This document shows positions 12,001 to 27,000 of a DNA stretch of 64,000 bases, piece by piece. The notes under the pieces were generated by a model that saw only the letters and a list, made by a program, of their open reading frames with translations, made no database searches and had not been told where the DNA came from. Positions within the stretch are counted from its first letter, which is position 1. Every line of letters starts with the position of its first letter. The DNA is from Stichopus chloronotus. Its lineage: Eukaryota > Echinodermata > Holothuroidea > Aspidochirotida > Stichopodidae. Where the stretch lies: positions 35,030,937 through 35,094,936 of the forward strand of contig CM037830.1 in the NCBI GenBank assembly GCA_021234535.1, in the 5' to 3' direction. The position numbers and the translations under genes are program-made.

Positions 12001-15000
12001 TCTGTGTCGCCTCTTCCTAGTGCAACATTTTAAGTTCCTGTGGATTTCCTTGTAGGTTGTGGTATAGGTATTGTGGCTGTGTCCCTTTGTGGGTGTTTAG
12101 TCCTGAAGTTGTCACAAAACGTTTTGTTATTTTTTGGCAACTTTGCAACTCTTAAATGGTGCTTGTGGCCAAGTGGATGACGGTGGTGGCATTTGAAGCA
12201 ATGAAGCTTAGCATAATTTAGAAGGTTTGCACTCCATCCCAAACTGGCTCCCATCCGAGCTGACCTTGGCGAAAGAAAAAAAATATGCCAAATTTGATTT
12301 TAAATTGTTGTGTCAGTAGTCACCTGATGTGAAGTTGTAATATATAAGCCACAGGCTTCCTCCACACTTGTGTTTTTACTGAACATTTAAAAATAACTGC
12401 CCCTCAAGATCTAAATTATTGTTATTTATAAATGATAAAAAAAAACAAATTTAGAGAGGTGATGAGTAAGTGCAGTTTCTCGACGGAAAATTTACTCATT
12501 CAGGAAAAGGCCGCTCTGATGGCGAGTCTCAGAAATCAAGACGAACGGCTGATGGAGGAGAGGAAACGTCAAGCTGCCTTGGCCAAACTGAGAAGAGAAC
12601 AGCGCAAAGCCAGACAAGAAGAGAACTTTGATGCTGCTGCTCTGGTGATCGGTCTCGCTCAGAAGGGTGATGAAGTGTAAGTCTTGGTGTCGTTTTAGTT
12701 ATCTTCATCTCAGCTGCAAAGGCCTGTAATGTAAAGTGACAAATTTTCTGTGTTCAAAGACAAAAAAAAAGGGGGGGGGGGAAAAGACAGAATTTGAGAG
12801 AAAAAAACACAAAACTTTACGTAAAATAGGTTCTCCTTGACAAAATAGAATTGAAAGAAAGATGAATGAAATGTGAGGGGAAAAAAAATAAAATCTGTCT
12901 TTGAAAATAAGGACCAATTGGATTTAGTGGGAATGTTGAAAGGTGCATGGAGCTTTAAATTGGTAAGTAGGCACACTTATTTAATTGTGGTATGGGAACA
13001 TGTGATTTGTGATCACGGAATGTGATCATGGAACTGAAAGTACATCACAAAAAAACATAGAGTTTCGTACTTGCAAGCACGCACAGAAAATTCGTTGGTT
13101 TTAAGAACAGAAAAATCATCACTTCACCGTGATGTCAATGAAAAAAAAAAGACGTTTCTTGATGGAGGCATTGCCAGATGTATAGGCATTATTTGACAGA
13201 GGCATCATTTTAGGAGGCATCTGATGGTATCAAGAAAGAACATTGACAGAACACATGGTATTCAAAAGACTTTTCACAAATTTGTGAAGGCGATATTAAC
13301 TAACACTTCGATAGGTGTTAAATGTTCTTCGTAAAGATACGTGTGGTTTTGCAGTTTCCTCATGTTATCACCATTCTGGTATGTAAAGCATATCAACTTT
13401 ATCACAGGGAAGAATGTAGGAGAGAACAGCAGATCGGGCATTGGTGTTCGAAGTAGGTGATCTGGCATTGCAGAATGCGACACGCTCTCTTGCACATGTG
13501 ATGTACTTCTCAAAATACGTAGTGATGACTGCAGTGCACAGCATTGTTTGCTACATTACAAAAAAAATGCAAAAAAATGAAGTAGCATAACACACACCAC
13601 GTGGGTTTGTAAGAAACGGACAACTTTTTCAGCAATATTGGAGAAAAATAGTAATAACCGCAGAGTTCAAAGCCATTCGTGTTTCCATCTGAATCACACA
13701 TACCAGGAGCTTGAAGAATTGTGCATTACCAGTTGAAAATTTGGGGGGTACATTGTCAGAGAAAACTGCTACACTAAAATGAAAAATTGATGTACAGAAT
13801 CTATTATTGCAGTGATTAAAACACCATTGGGCACTGCTCTCTTTTGGTTCATTTGGCAACAGCATACTCACTGCAGTTTGCTTTTAGACCTAGAAATTCA
13901 TGTCTGAGGTGTTTGCTCTTGCATATGTGATAAGCTGTCTGAAAGCACAAGATATCAAAAGAACTTATCCTTACCGTCCTTGGGAATGCAAAATACAATT
14001 TTAATCTCAAAAAGACTCCTTTTCATGTGATTCTGGTACAGACGAGAACAGGACCGTAAGAGGCAGGAGAAATTGGCCAAAGAACGTTTGGAACAAAGAA
14101 AGAAGCAGATCGCTGCCAGGAAATTAGCTAAGGAGGCAGGTCAGGTGCCCGCAGCCCAGGAAGAGAATGCGACCCCTCCCGGTCCTGTTCCCCTTCCAGA
14201 GGATGAGAACAACAAACAAGCAATGCAGGATGCGGTTGTCAAGGAGATGGAGATAAGGTATCAAGAGGAGAGAGATTTGATGGTCCAGGTAAGTCAAGAT
14301 GTCTCGGTTTACGTCGGAAGTAAAACTTGGATGCATTTCACAGTGGCAGAGGTTCATGTAATGGTGCATGGCATCAGAAGCCATCACTTCAACGATTACT
14401 GTGCAATGTTGCAATTGTATTTGCGAGTGTCCATTCCATGAGTAATTCCCGACTTTGTCCATAGGCAGTGCTGGACCTAGGGGATCCTTAAGCGCGACTA
14501 TAGTGCTTTGTGTGTGTGGTGTGTGTGAATGCCCTCCTGGTGGAGTGGTTGGCAAAGAACATCGCAGGGTCGTTGCCATCCCTCACCATCCCTCCTAGCC
14601 GAAACCATCATGACATGGAAATGCCCGTAAGCCTCCACTCCCGACTTGACCCCTCACAATCTGGAAAGATTAATGTAATAATGATGGTCACAGAATTTAG
14701 TATTCTGTGGTTTCTTCCTGACAGGAAAGAAAAACAAACAATTTTACAAACATATGCACAAAGTTAGATATACTATACAGGAGACCTGTGTGCACAAACA
14801 CCCTGGGGTACTGCATTCATGCACCACAACTTATTACTTACTTGAACAGAGATATTGCTGAGATTGTGTTGACACAAGAGATCAGCTCTGCTCAGTTCTG
14901 TGATAGTGTTTGTTCAACTTCGGCTAAAATGTGTTTCATACCATCCCACTTGCAGATTTATTCTTCTTTTGAAAGAGAAGTGTCGATTAAATTTGACATA

Positions 15001-18000
15001 CATTATTATGTTTATCATCATCTATTTCTCATATTTTTATGGCCTCACCGCAGATTTTGTCCGAAGAGGAATCCAGCGAGAAGAGAGAACAAGCCAAGCA
15101 GATGTCGGAGGGAATGCGACAGAGAAAGTTATCTGAACTGAAGGAGCAGAGGCAGCAGTGGAGAGACAGTGGACCAACCAAAGAGGATGAAGAAGAGCAT
15201 CTCAGCATACTCAGTGTGAGTCTTAAAGAATGCTTACGCCATCTTAGGGTGCGTCATCAACAAGGTGAAAGACCAAGAAACGTGACTGATGCAGCCTTCT
15301 GTATATTCCTAACCTTACAATTTCTTTATCATGGAACAGGTGCTATAATCTTGTAGTAGCATCACTCATTCATGTACACATTCTGTACTACATACCTCTG
15401 AATCTCGCTCTCTATTTACAGATAGTATTATGAAATCATTTTTCGTTTTTTTTTTTTCCATTCAGAGGGCAGCAGCCCTGAAACTGGAGAGCCGTAGTCA
15501 AGACCTGAAACAGCAGACCCAGGAGGAGAACGTGACCGAAGAGGATGTACAGGTTGCCATCTTGGCAGACCTCCAACAGAAACAAGATGAAGAAGCTAGC
15601 ATCTTGATGCAAGATCTGGAAGCAAAGGTATTACTTTTCTTACAAACATCACAAGTTTGCATATTTTATGTGTTTCCTGCAAATATTAGTTCGTGAGATC
15701 TATGAAGTCATATCACATCATAAATGATTCCAAAAGCAAACCTTCGTTGTAACTTAGAAAAAAAAGTTTTGTAAGCACAGTTTGTCAGCATTCATACACG
15801 GTACCTGTATCAGTACACTGTGCAGTAGGGTATGCACTACAGTTTAGAGTTGCATTCCATGTAATATTTCCAATTTAGTGTTGTCAACAAAGCGATGCAC
15901 TGTTTATCAAACCGAGTTTCACTTTATACTTTCGAGAGTGAGTTTGTTTTTATAGTCAGACTTGAGGAGACAATTCTTTTGTTTCCCAAGTTTACTCCAA
16001 AACTTCAGCAGTTTTACTTCAGACATTTAGACAACTTTCCCTTCCAAGCATGTATGGAACTAGTCGCCCTCTAAATAGATCCAGCATCTGAGTTGACTTC
16101 CATATAGTGAAAGAGATTAATCAGTGTCTTTTGTCTTTTATCTTTGTCACTTTTTTTCCAGGCCATTAATACTCTGAAGCAGTTAAAGCTTGTTCAGTTC
16201 ATATCGAGGTCCAACGGCTGGTGCGACACAGTGGCAGCGACGCTGCTCGAAACCAAATCCAACGAGGACATCGTCACCGAGGAAACGCTCGTGAAAGCAC
16301 TGGAAGGAAAATATGATGCCCTTAGAGATAAATTACTTTTGGAGGTAATTTAGTGACCCAAATTATTCTAATTTTTTGAAACATTAGCTGCACTAAATTT
16401 GTCAGACTAGAAAACAAAAGACAAAAGCATCTCATCCAGTTGCATTATTTATTAAAAGGCTGCCGGTTTGATTAGTTATTCCGTTCTTGAAGAGATTTAG
16501 TAGATTTAACAGATATGAACACATCTCTTGTACTGTTGCCGTAGTAAAGAAATGTTTCCCTGGCTTAATTTTTTTTTGGTCCTTTTTATTTTGGGTAACA
16601 AAGTGATTATCGGTTATTGTTGCTTTTAGTCATATCTAGATAACTTTTGATTGGTAGTTGTTAATTGATGATTTGCAGTTTTGTTTGTACCTTGGTAATG
16701 GTTAATGTGATTTGGTAATTTGTGTATTTGAGAGTATGTAGGTCATTGACACTTGATAGCTTGTGCTTACTGGTACTGTGGGTCTTGTTTTTTCAGTAGT
16801 ACAGCTAGAAAGACATGTATACTTCTTTTGCTTCTCATACCAATTAACAATACCACAAGGTATCTCATATCAATATGATGTAATTAAACCTCTCCAGGCA
16901 CTCATGAGGCAGATTGGAGCTGATGAGTGGCTCAGACTTTCAGAGAAAGAACGTCAAGCCAGATTGGTCAAAATAAAACTGCAGGAGAAAAGACTCAGGC
17001 AAGAAGGAAAGTTTGAAGAAGCAAATGCTCTCTTAGGACAAGCCATACAAAATCAAGAAGGTTTGTATATCTGTACCTTGCATAACTTATCATATAACAT
17101 AATATAATATAACATAACATAATATACGACAGTGTTTAAATGTCCAATAATATTACAACAGTACCGGTGATGTGGTTGTGTTTATCTGCAGTGTTTTGTT
17201 ATAGTTCCTTATCATGAGGGCTCCCATTTGTCCTGGTGAAAATGTCATACAATTTATCAAATGGATGTGACGGAGGAGGTTGCTATATGAAAGTTCCATC
17301 ATTTTCTTGTTTACATTATGAAATGACAGGGCTACAATAAAGATGGTTTTGTCTTTTGCAGAGGTCTGCAAAAAGTTGAAGTTCCCCCCCCCCCCTCCGA
17401 CATGTTCCATCTTTCAAGCATATTTTCTGCACAAGCAGGCCAACATCTGACCTTGTTTGCAATCTACAGCAGTGACCCTATGGCCTGGAAATTTCCTCAA
17501 AAGTCAAAACAGACATTAACTGCTTTTTTGGGCATACAACGGTTCTGATTTTTGCAGATATGGTTAGGTTGCTGGGAGAATCTAAGATGAAACAGGAGGA
17601 ACGATTGAAGAGACGTTTGGAGATGAGGGCTCAGATCAAAGCCCAGAGAGAGGCAGAGGGCCTTGATATCAGTGATGAAGCCCTGGATAAAGAGGTGCTG
17701 GCCCAGGAAGAGAGGATGGATGCACTAGAAGAGAAGAGGGCGAAAAAGGTACGCCAAGAAAATTAAAACCTTTAAATAAAGCGTCATTCCCACAAAGCAG
17801 TTAGTATGTCTGCCGACTTGATAGGATGCAGTTTTTATGCAATGGGTTGCTGAACTGATGAACTGGTGTTCAACTGTAATAACCTGATTTTTCCTAGTTA
17901 TTGAGATTATTTTAATGTTATAGAAAATGACCAAGTTCTACCAGAATGTAAGGCCATCTAAATTTCAGTGTCATGGTTTTTGAATTAAACTTGTGGAGTG

Positions 18001-21000
18001 GTGAATATCATTAATGTAACTTGTGTCAAGCCTTGCGTACATGCCACCAGGAATCCCAAAGATTTCAGAGGTTCCAAAGCCCACTTAGGGCAAAAACAGA
18101 AACACTTGTATCATCTATATTCTTGGAAGCTGTTTTGATGGCTCTTTTGTTCCTTAATGACACCTATTGATGACTCTGTTAATGACACTATTAATGACTT
18201 TTTAACAACTTAGTTAATCTATCTTTGGGTCGTTTTTGTTTGTCATCTGAGAACTCACAGGCAGAAGTTAGTATCAGATAATTTTTTATGTACTGCGTGT
18301 ATCATTTTATTACCTTTAAAATATGCCATATTACTATTTATAGGATCACCTTTGCTAAGAACGTTAAGTCTACCTTTGTACACTATTGCACTTACGAAAT
18401 ATTTAATTTTATTTTCTGTCTGTCTGAGAAATATTTGAAGGATACAGATATGCTAAAAGTACCCCTTAAAAACTTCTAGCAACTTTTTTTTTTCTTGCCT
18501 GCTGCAATCCCAATCCTACTTACAGATGATCTTAAATACTTTACTAAAATTGCATAAACTCAGTAACTGTTGTCAGTTGTAAGGATGCTTCCTAGAGCTT
18601 TGCCCTGTTTTTGTTTTGAAAACAAATGTCCTCACAGTGTTTTTTTACTCTGAAAATTGCAGAACATTTTAGAAGAATTGAACAGCCATTTTGAAGACGA
18701 GAAGGCAGCCCTCCTCGCTTACCTTCAAGCGCAGGAGGATGTGTACCGAAACGAACGAGAAAGGCAGCTAGCTTTAGCCAAGCTTCGAAGAGAGCAGCGT
18801 ATGCTCCAGGAGGAAGGAAAATTTGATGCAGCTGCAGCTCTCTTTGGTCTCTCTCAGGAACATGAAAAAGCCAGAGAAATCAGGTGAGGAGAGATGTGCA
18901 AGTTTACTCTCAGTAATTTCATCTAAAAATTGAGCTGGTAGTGAAGCAGAGAAGGGAGGGTGGAGGCATTCTGCAGCTTTAGAAAGTTCTGGCCGTTTGC
19001 ACTTTGCTCATGTTATAGAATCTTCTTAGTTCATTGTTTGAAGCAACCTTTGCTCCTTCGCTCTATTAGAATCCAGATATTTATGCTGTCTTTAATCTTA
19101 ATTTCACGTCATTCATTCCTCTAATCACCCTAATGTATCTATGTGTCTCCTGCCCATAACCTCCCAACTCTTTTACATATTTAATTTAATGTTACTGTTA
19201 CATTACAAATGTTTTTTTTTGCCTTAGTAAAAAGCATTGACTTGGGCAACCATGTATGGATTACAATGTAAGTATGTGATAAATCATAGCTGTTCATTCA
19301 ATTGCCTTTTATGTACCATTCAACATGTGTCAGAAGGTTACAACGTGTTCCACTGGTGTTGTTGTGATACAGAACTTTGGCATTTTGTGCATTTAAGTCA
19401 TATGTCACTGGTGTACAAAGTAGTGTCGCTGAAGGGCAGCTGGCACGTGATAACTCAGTAGGTTGAATCGTAGGAGAGAATAGGAGATTTGTGTGTGGAT
19501 AGGTTGGAGGGCTGTTTGGATGAATATTTGCTTTCGATTTGATTTGCAGCATAATGAAGGACCGCGAACGTCAGATGCAGTTAGCGAGAAACAGACTTGA
19601 GGCAATGAGAGCAAAGAGAGAAAGTGAAGGGGAGGAGTCCATGCAGAGAGACTCGTTTTCTCAGAGGGAAATTTTAGAGAGGCTACGACAAGATGAGATG
19701 GAGAACCAACAAATGGATGCAGCGATGGCCACGACAGGAGCAGGTTAGACTTTGATGGCTAATGAGGAACTCATGTCGAGCCAGAGATTAAGTTTCAATT
19801 ATGAAAAGTAAAAAAAGGTAGAAAAGTAAATAAAAAATATTTATAGGATATATATTAATGTGAGTAAACCTGACATTTTTAGATTAGTTGAGAAGGGGAA
19901 AATAAATAAATAAAAAAAAAATCAGTAATTAAAACTAATTATGTAAATAATGATCAATGCCAGAAAAAAGAGATTGAAAGAAGTCTGATGCAGAGATAGT
20001 CAACAAGAGGAGGAGACATTAGAGGAGTCATTTTTTCTAATTTTATTTTGTTTTATGCTGACATGACATGCGGAGTGTGAGGTGTAAAGTACACACAGGT
20101 GTTGAAACCTTTGACATACACTCTACTTTATTTCTATACTCCTGTATTGCGTGACTGGCACCCTCTTTCAAAGTCACAAACGATGAGCAGAAAAATCAAC
20201 TATGTAATTTTTCTGCAGCATTCGTGAATTTTAAAGTAAGTTACCACTTTCTCGGGACAATTTATTATCTTGGGACGTTAAGTTAAGCTGCCATTTGCAG
20301 CATTGTCTTTAGAACATCATCAGTTGCACTTACACCAAGAAACAGTAAAACTTCTGTACAAGCACACACAGGTGACTGAACTTGTTATAATTTTGATCAG
20401 ACAGCAGATACATCTTTGGGTGTCTCACCATGTCTCGTCTCTCATACAGGGTTGGTTGGTTATCAGGTGTCAATCCTGGAGGAGGTTGAGAGGAAGCACG
20501 TGGTGGAGAGAGAAACCCTCCATCAACTGATGCAAATAGGGAATGAGGACCAAAAGATGAAGACTCACGTCCAGAATATGTCAGCCGAGGTAAGAGATGT
20601 TTCTCTTTGTGGTCACATTGCATCCAAGATTTTCCTCAGATCATGCTGAATATATGAAGTACGTAAAGTTGATAATGTAATGAACATGTAGAGTATGTCA
20701 GGAAATAGCTTTTGTACCAGTTCAAACGTTTTCTTTTAATCACTTCTACATCTTAATTGTTACTATCAGAGAGTACTTACATGCTGGTTAACCACTATTT
20801 ATTTAATCTTTAAAACTCTAGGAACTAGCAGCAGAGTTAGATGCCCTGAAGTACCAGCGGGATTCTTGGATGGCTGGCACGATGGCGGCTCTCTCGTATG
20901 TCAACGGCATGAATTTGACGGGCGACCAGCTTGAGCAATACCTGCTCCTAGTCTCGTCCAAACGCGAGGAACACATTACCTTTCTCAAGAGGTCCCTCAT

Positions 21001-24000
21001 GATAAAATCAGAAAGTAAGTTTCATCCTTGCCTTTAAAGGACATTTTGCCACCTGAGAACCTGAAATTGGCTGTGAATACCGAGCAATTCCACGTTGATG
21101 TAGTACCAGTTACATGGGGATGAAATTTTTGCGATCTGTCAAGTATGTAGAGATAATGTTTTTGATGGGACACTTACTTCTATTCTTCATGGAAGGGGAT
21201 CACCAAAGCAACCATTAATGTGAAGAAAAAAGCTACTCTGAGATCGACACTACTGAGACACTGGTTGACAAATCGCAAGTTTTTACTTGTTGCTGCTATA
21301 ATTTTCTTTTTTGTTTCAAAAGATAATTGTTCATTTTCAGACCAGTTAAAACCAACAATTGTTCTGTGATTATTAATTTTGACAATTAGCAAATCAGTGC
21401 TTCAGCCTCTTTTCTTCAGGCCAGTTGTGAATTTCCCAACGGTGAATGGGAAATCCTTTGCAATATTTTGACTCTTGACTCTATTCTTGGTTTACATGAA
21501 TCTCCATGTAATTAATCAAGGGTGTGTCATTCATGCGCCTCTTTATGATGCAACAGAAGTGACATCGTTTGGACAAACTATCGGTACCTCCAAATCATAT
21601 CATGGAATGCAGGTATTCTTTATGAATGAATGAATGAATGAATGAATGAATGAATGAATGAATGAATGAATGAATGAGAAGAATCGATTCATAAATATCT
21701 TAGCCTCTATTTTAATTTAGAGTGATTCACAGTTTTATGAATCAATTGTAAATGATGGAAACTTTAATGGCAGGCATTAATAGGAGGGGGTGCTACCTGA
21801 AAGGTTTACGTGAGTGATACCAGGGTCTGTCATTGATTGGCTAGACAGGAGAGAGAATTGGAGCTATATTTAGAAAACTTAAAAATGTTCCATCAGTCAA
21901 GTCATTGAGTGTCACAGCCTTAACGGTGAGTTTGTAACAACCCAAGTCCCCTTTTTCCTTAACTTGAGCGCTGCCTCTTGGGTTGAGCCTGCCACTTTTC
22001 ATGTGTTCACACTTTTTCCTAACTTTATTGCAGTTCTGCTACGAGAAATAAAGAAGAAAGGGACAGTCGCTCCCGATAAGTTACATGACGAGGTAGCAGT
22101 GGCAATGTTAGCAGATTTACAACAAAAACAGACCTCCGAGAACAGCGCCCTCTCTACTGTACTCTCTACCAGTGCAGATAAGGTACATTACAAGTGTACA
22201 TGACATAAGATGTACCTTTAATTTCACTTGGACTTGCTATTGATATCAATTGTTTAATACACAAAATGACCCAAACTTGAGTTAGGTTTTAGGACATGGA
22301 AAGTACTTCGTATTTTAAGATTCTTGTTGTAGGTTTTTTTTCCATCTGATGATGGGCTTACGCTGTTGTAATGCAAATTTAATTTTCCAGTTTATCCAGT
22401 TATTATTTGATCAGTTTTTGTCTTTATTTAGGGTGATGAGTTTTTGGTGCAATTGAGGGAAAGCCAGAGGAGAGCTCGGAGAGAAGGATGGATGGAGAAC
22501 TTGGCCGCATCCCTCTTCAGTCAAACCGATGTAACAGTGACGATAGATGAAGTGGTGCAACAAGGAGAAGAAAAATTAGCTAGTCTTGATGCTCAGCTAG
22601 AAAAGGAAAAAGAAGAGGCTTTAAATAATGGTAGGTGCATCTTCACCCCTCCCTCATCCCTTACCTCTATCCTTGCTCATTATTCCCCTCCCGCATCACT
22701 TTTTCCCTCTCCCCCTTCAAACCCTTCCCTTTGCCGTTTGTGCTTAACATTGATAAGATGCCAAATGATTCAACATGAAGTCACACAATAGATTTGCAAA
22801 CTGGGATATTAATCAGTAACTTCCCTGGCATTTCTTTTTATTTATCATTGCAACTGGCTGAAAGTGAATATGAATACCAAACCCTTGTTTAATCGTCTTC
22901 ATCTTTATAATCCATCCAGAGAAAGAGAAGAAGAAGAAGCTGGGGGAGGACTATGATGCAGATGCAATGCTAGCCCAACTGGAGAAGCAGTATGCTGCTA
23001 AGAGAAAGGTAAGAGCAAAACATGGAAAGGGAAATAACAGATATAAAATTACTTCCTGTGAATTGGCCATCGTATACAGACTCAGTAGAAAGCAACATTC
23101 TTCCTAGCACTGGATACTGAATGCAAGATGCAAAAGCCAACTTGATACCACCACTGTGGAATCAGCTTACTTCATTGAACACTCATTATTTTGTTTAAAT
23201 GCAGATCTCCGAAATTTGTTGTGGATTTGTAGCATACAATCAGACATTTCTCAGATTTTATATGAGCTTGCAATGGTTGATGGATTTAAACTGCTATGCC
23301 TTGCTAAGTAATATCATATTTTTCACTTGTGTAGCTAAAATAACACGTTGGAATGTTTTGTTCCTTTTTGGTTTTTTTTTTCCACTACTTAACCACAAAA
23401 CCAGGCCATGATGGACCAACTGGAGAGGCAGCGGTCGGCCGCCTTGAAGAAACTGGCCGCAAGGAAGGCCCGCCAGGAGGACAAGCTCTACGAGGACCAA
23501 GCGGCGATGGCGATGCTGCAAAATGCGGAGAAGCAGCGAGCCAGATTGGAGGAGTCCACCAAGGAACAGAAATCAAAGCACAGTGCTTTGGTGAGACAAA
23601 TAATAAGGATTAAATCTTTGTCATGTTCTTAAAACCTCTAAACTTGATGTCGCGTCTATTGAACGATTTTTCCAATCAAATCTGCGTCGTGTGGATGAAA
23701 TGTCAATGCAGCCTCTTTTGGTGGTATGATCCACAGATGCAAGAACGCCTGGCAGCCCGTAGAGAGCAGAGGCGGCTGGAGGAAGAGAAGAGGATAGAGG
23801 AGGAGAAGAAAAGAGAGGAAGAGCAAAAGAAGCAGGAGGCGGAGAGAGCTTCGCAGAGGAGCAAGGATGAAGACGAATCATCTTCATCTTCTTCGGGGAG
23901 ACCTACATCGTCATCTTCATCGTCATCCAAACCAGATCTGGTAGGTGGCAAGATTACATGTTGGGCTATATGATTACAATACGTGACTGGATTACATAAG

Positions 24001-27000
24001 TAAGGACTTCAGTACTGGGAGAACTTCATTTAATGCCAATACAACATGATGTGTCTGCCAATGTTACAGTTTTCGTCATGAGGGTAACGGTTGCTTTAAG
24101 ACCACATATCACGCCCATTCGGAGATTTTGACGGTGACCCTGGACAGGATCAATTACCACCTGCACGCTATGTAGTCTTCAAAGATAAAACAAAAGTATC
24201 ACATGTCTAGCTAGCTAGCTGTTACATGTTCTGGTCTGACTGCTCCCTTAAGGGTAGCAGTCTTGGAGCAGAGAGCTGCTGCCTTGTGGCATAGTTAAGT
24301 GTAAACACTTACAGTCTGGAGCACTGTTCACTGAACTTCTTCTTCTGACCATGTGGAAATCATTGCTCTGCTAGCTAATACAAACAGTGTTGGGGCTCAC
24401 TTGGGAGAAAGTCAGGATTACAGGGGACTTTTATTTGGATTGTGGCTTTGGGAAAGATAAAAGTTCTCTAAAAGACTTGTCTGACTAATGTCTGCTGTGA
24501 ACATCTGTGAAGTGCCCCCAATACCCTCATTTCTGACAATAAACATTTAATTGCAACATTTGTGTGATGAATTTGAAACATTTGATGCATTTAAAACTCT
24601 GCATTCAGTTGGTTAGGCTTGTACTAAAATTTAGTTCATTACTGCTACAAATCCCCTGTGAATGATGTCCAATGTATAGCACACAGTTGAATGCTGAAAA
24701 AATATCACACTTGTGATAATAATAGGAACAGACCAGGGGTAAATTCAACACTCTTTCCACCCCCTCCCACCCTCAGTGTACTTAAGAACAATATCTCTTT
24801 GGAACAAATTAAAATATCACCTTTGTTTTAATATTCAGTATGTGATTATGTTTACTACTGTTTTCTTACCAAAATATTATTCTCAATTTACAAAACAAAG
24901 TAGGTACAAAATTTAGGTGGGGTTGCCAGAAATATTCAACATGTCAAATGTTGATCCATTTTATACCTAGTTTACCAACAACCAAATCATGTGTAAGTGT
25001 TGATGTACCTGTTTTGACTACTTGTGAATGTTGCAAACTTCCTGGTGTACGAAAGACATACAATGGAGCCACATTCACTGATGCACCTCCCACTTAACTT
25101 TTCCCCTCCCCCGTGTTTTTCTCTGGCACCATCCCCTGCCTAAGTTTATTTGTCCACCCTCGTCTATTCAGCCGTTCGGTGGCATGCAACGGGAGAAGAC
25201 GGTGGTGGACGTAGACATGTCTGAACAACAGAAGAAGGCCCTCTTCACTGCGCTGGTTCGCGACCATACCAGGGCCCAGCTGAAGAAAGATAAGGAACAG
25301 CAAAGGCACTCTGAGGCTGTGAGTAAATTTAACAATTATTCCCTATAATCTAGAAAATGTTGGAGTCAGTTACTAGATTGCTGTTGAGGTGTTTATCACA
25401 GAGACAGCTAATAGCTGAAAGTACTCCAAAAAGCAGTACTAATATTTGATTATCATGCAAAATGCACATTTACTGTCAGGTTTTTATGTTAGAACTAACT
25501 GTTGTACTAACTTTGGATTACAAACATTTGCCTTTAAAATGGCGTATTTGTCAAAGAAGAGAAAACCTTAAGCCTTCTCACATTGAGATTAATCTTTGCA
25601 TAAAGTTTTTTGATGAGCCAGCCTTTTTTCTTTTTTCCATCCATTCTTTGGCATCATTGGCATCATTAAAATTGTAGGTAACGAGACTTCCCAGTTTACT
25701 GCTTGTGACTGGCCACTTTATGATTTATATTGAATGATTATTCAACATTATAACACTGTTTGTGATTGGCTACACAAAATGAGTTGATATATATTGGATG
25801 AATATTCAACATAACCCGTGAAGTGCTGAGTACACTCCCCAGTCTTGTGCATTTGCAAATAATCAGTGTTTGCAGTGAGGAACAGAGACACACCCTCTGT
25901 CCTCTCTAAATGATACAAACTCCATTTCAATTGCATAAAATGTGTCCCTGTAACCAAACACCCTGTGTCTGTGCTCAGTTTTAACATTGTGCCGAGTATG
26001 CATTCACGTCTCTTTTTTCATTCACTCGCAGCTGAAGAAACGTCTGGAGAGCCGCAAGAACAAGCAATACGACACCGCGATGAACTTGATAGGCATCGGA
26101 GAACGACAGAAAACGAAACTTGAACTCACCAAGAAGGTAAATGAACTAAGATTTATAAAGAGGTAAGGTCAGAAGTCTGGGATTTTGGCCCGTGGATTGC
26201 CGGTCAGAGGTCTGTCACCATCATGGTGGTTATGTCCTGGGACGTGATGCTTTCATCCGGGTGCTCCTCTCATACTAATTATATAAATTAACACCTGGGA
26301 GGTGATTTGTGGCAACACCTGTGGGAATTCCCCCTTCCTGCATCCCCATGGGGCTTGTATTTGTGGTACACTTCCATGTCCCAGGAACATTAACACTAGA
26401 GGAAAGTCTAAAAAAAATTTCAGACCAGTAACTGTAAGGTTAGAAAGGAGAAACTCATTTTTAGAAGAATTTGGAAAACCAGGGAGGAGTAACCAAACGA
26501 TGTTGTTACAGCACCAATGCTTAATGTTTTCAAGAGCAAGTGGAATGAACGGTGGTATCTTTGAGGGTCATTAGACCTTTCTATCCCAATTAGTTCCATT
26601 CTCTCATGCCAAAGATGAAAGAGAGAGCGCAGTCATCTCGGTGAATCCGACAAATCATCAAATAATGGTCTGCCAAGGATGAACATGATAGAGAGGCAAG
26701 CATGCACAAAGAAAATCCTAGTATCATTATCCAATCACGGCAGGCTCATCACTTAAACGGTAAATTTTTCCAGCTACAAAATGACATAATTCTGGTCGCT
26801 GCAGTAGATCTGTCATTTTTTTCAATTTTTTTGGCTTTTGCTCCTTGCAGGAGGAGCGAGAGAAGCAGATGACGATGGTCAGAGAAAGGATACAGAAAGT
26901 CAAGTTTGAGAGGACACAGACGATGATGAGAAAAGGAAACAGAAATTCTAAGGCATTCGTGGGTGTCCTCGATGAAAAGGAGGCAGAGAGCTTATCTAAG

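Noticed and set aside
12160..12240. A functional tRNA gene
   Set aside because: A-box-like sequence is present but no cloverleaf pairing or clean B box; a SINE head explains it better.
23703..23951. Ser/Asp-rich minus-strand ORF
   Set aside because: Antisense of the K/E/polyserine exon R; no independent support.
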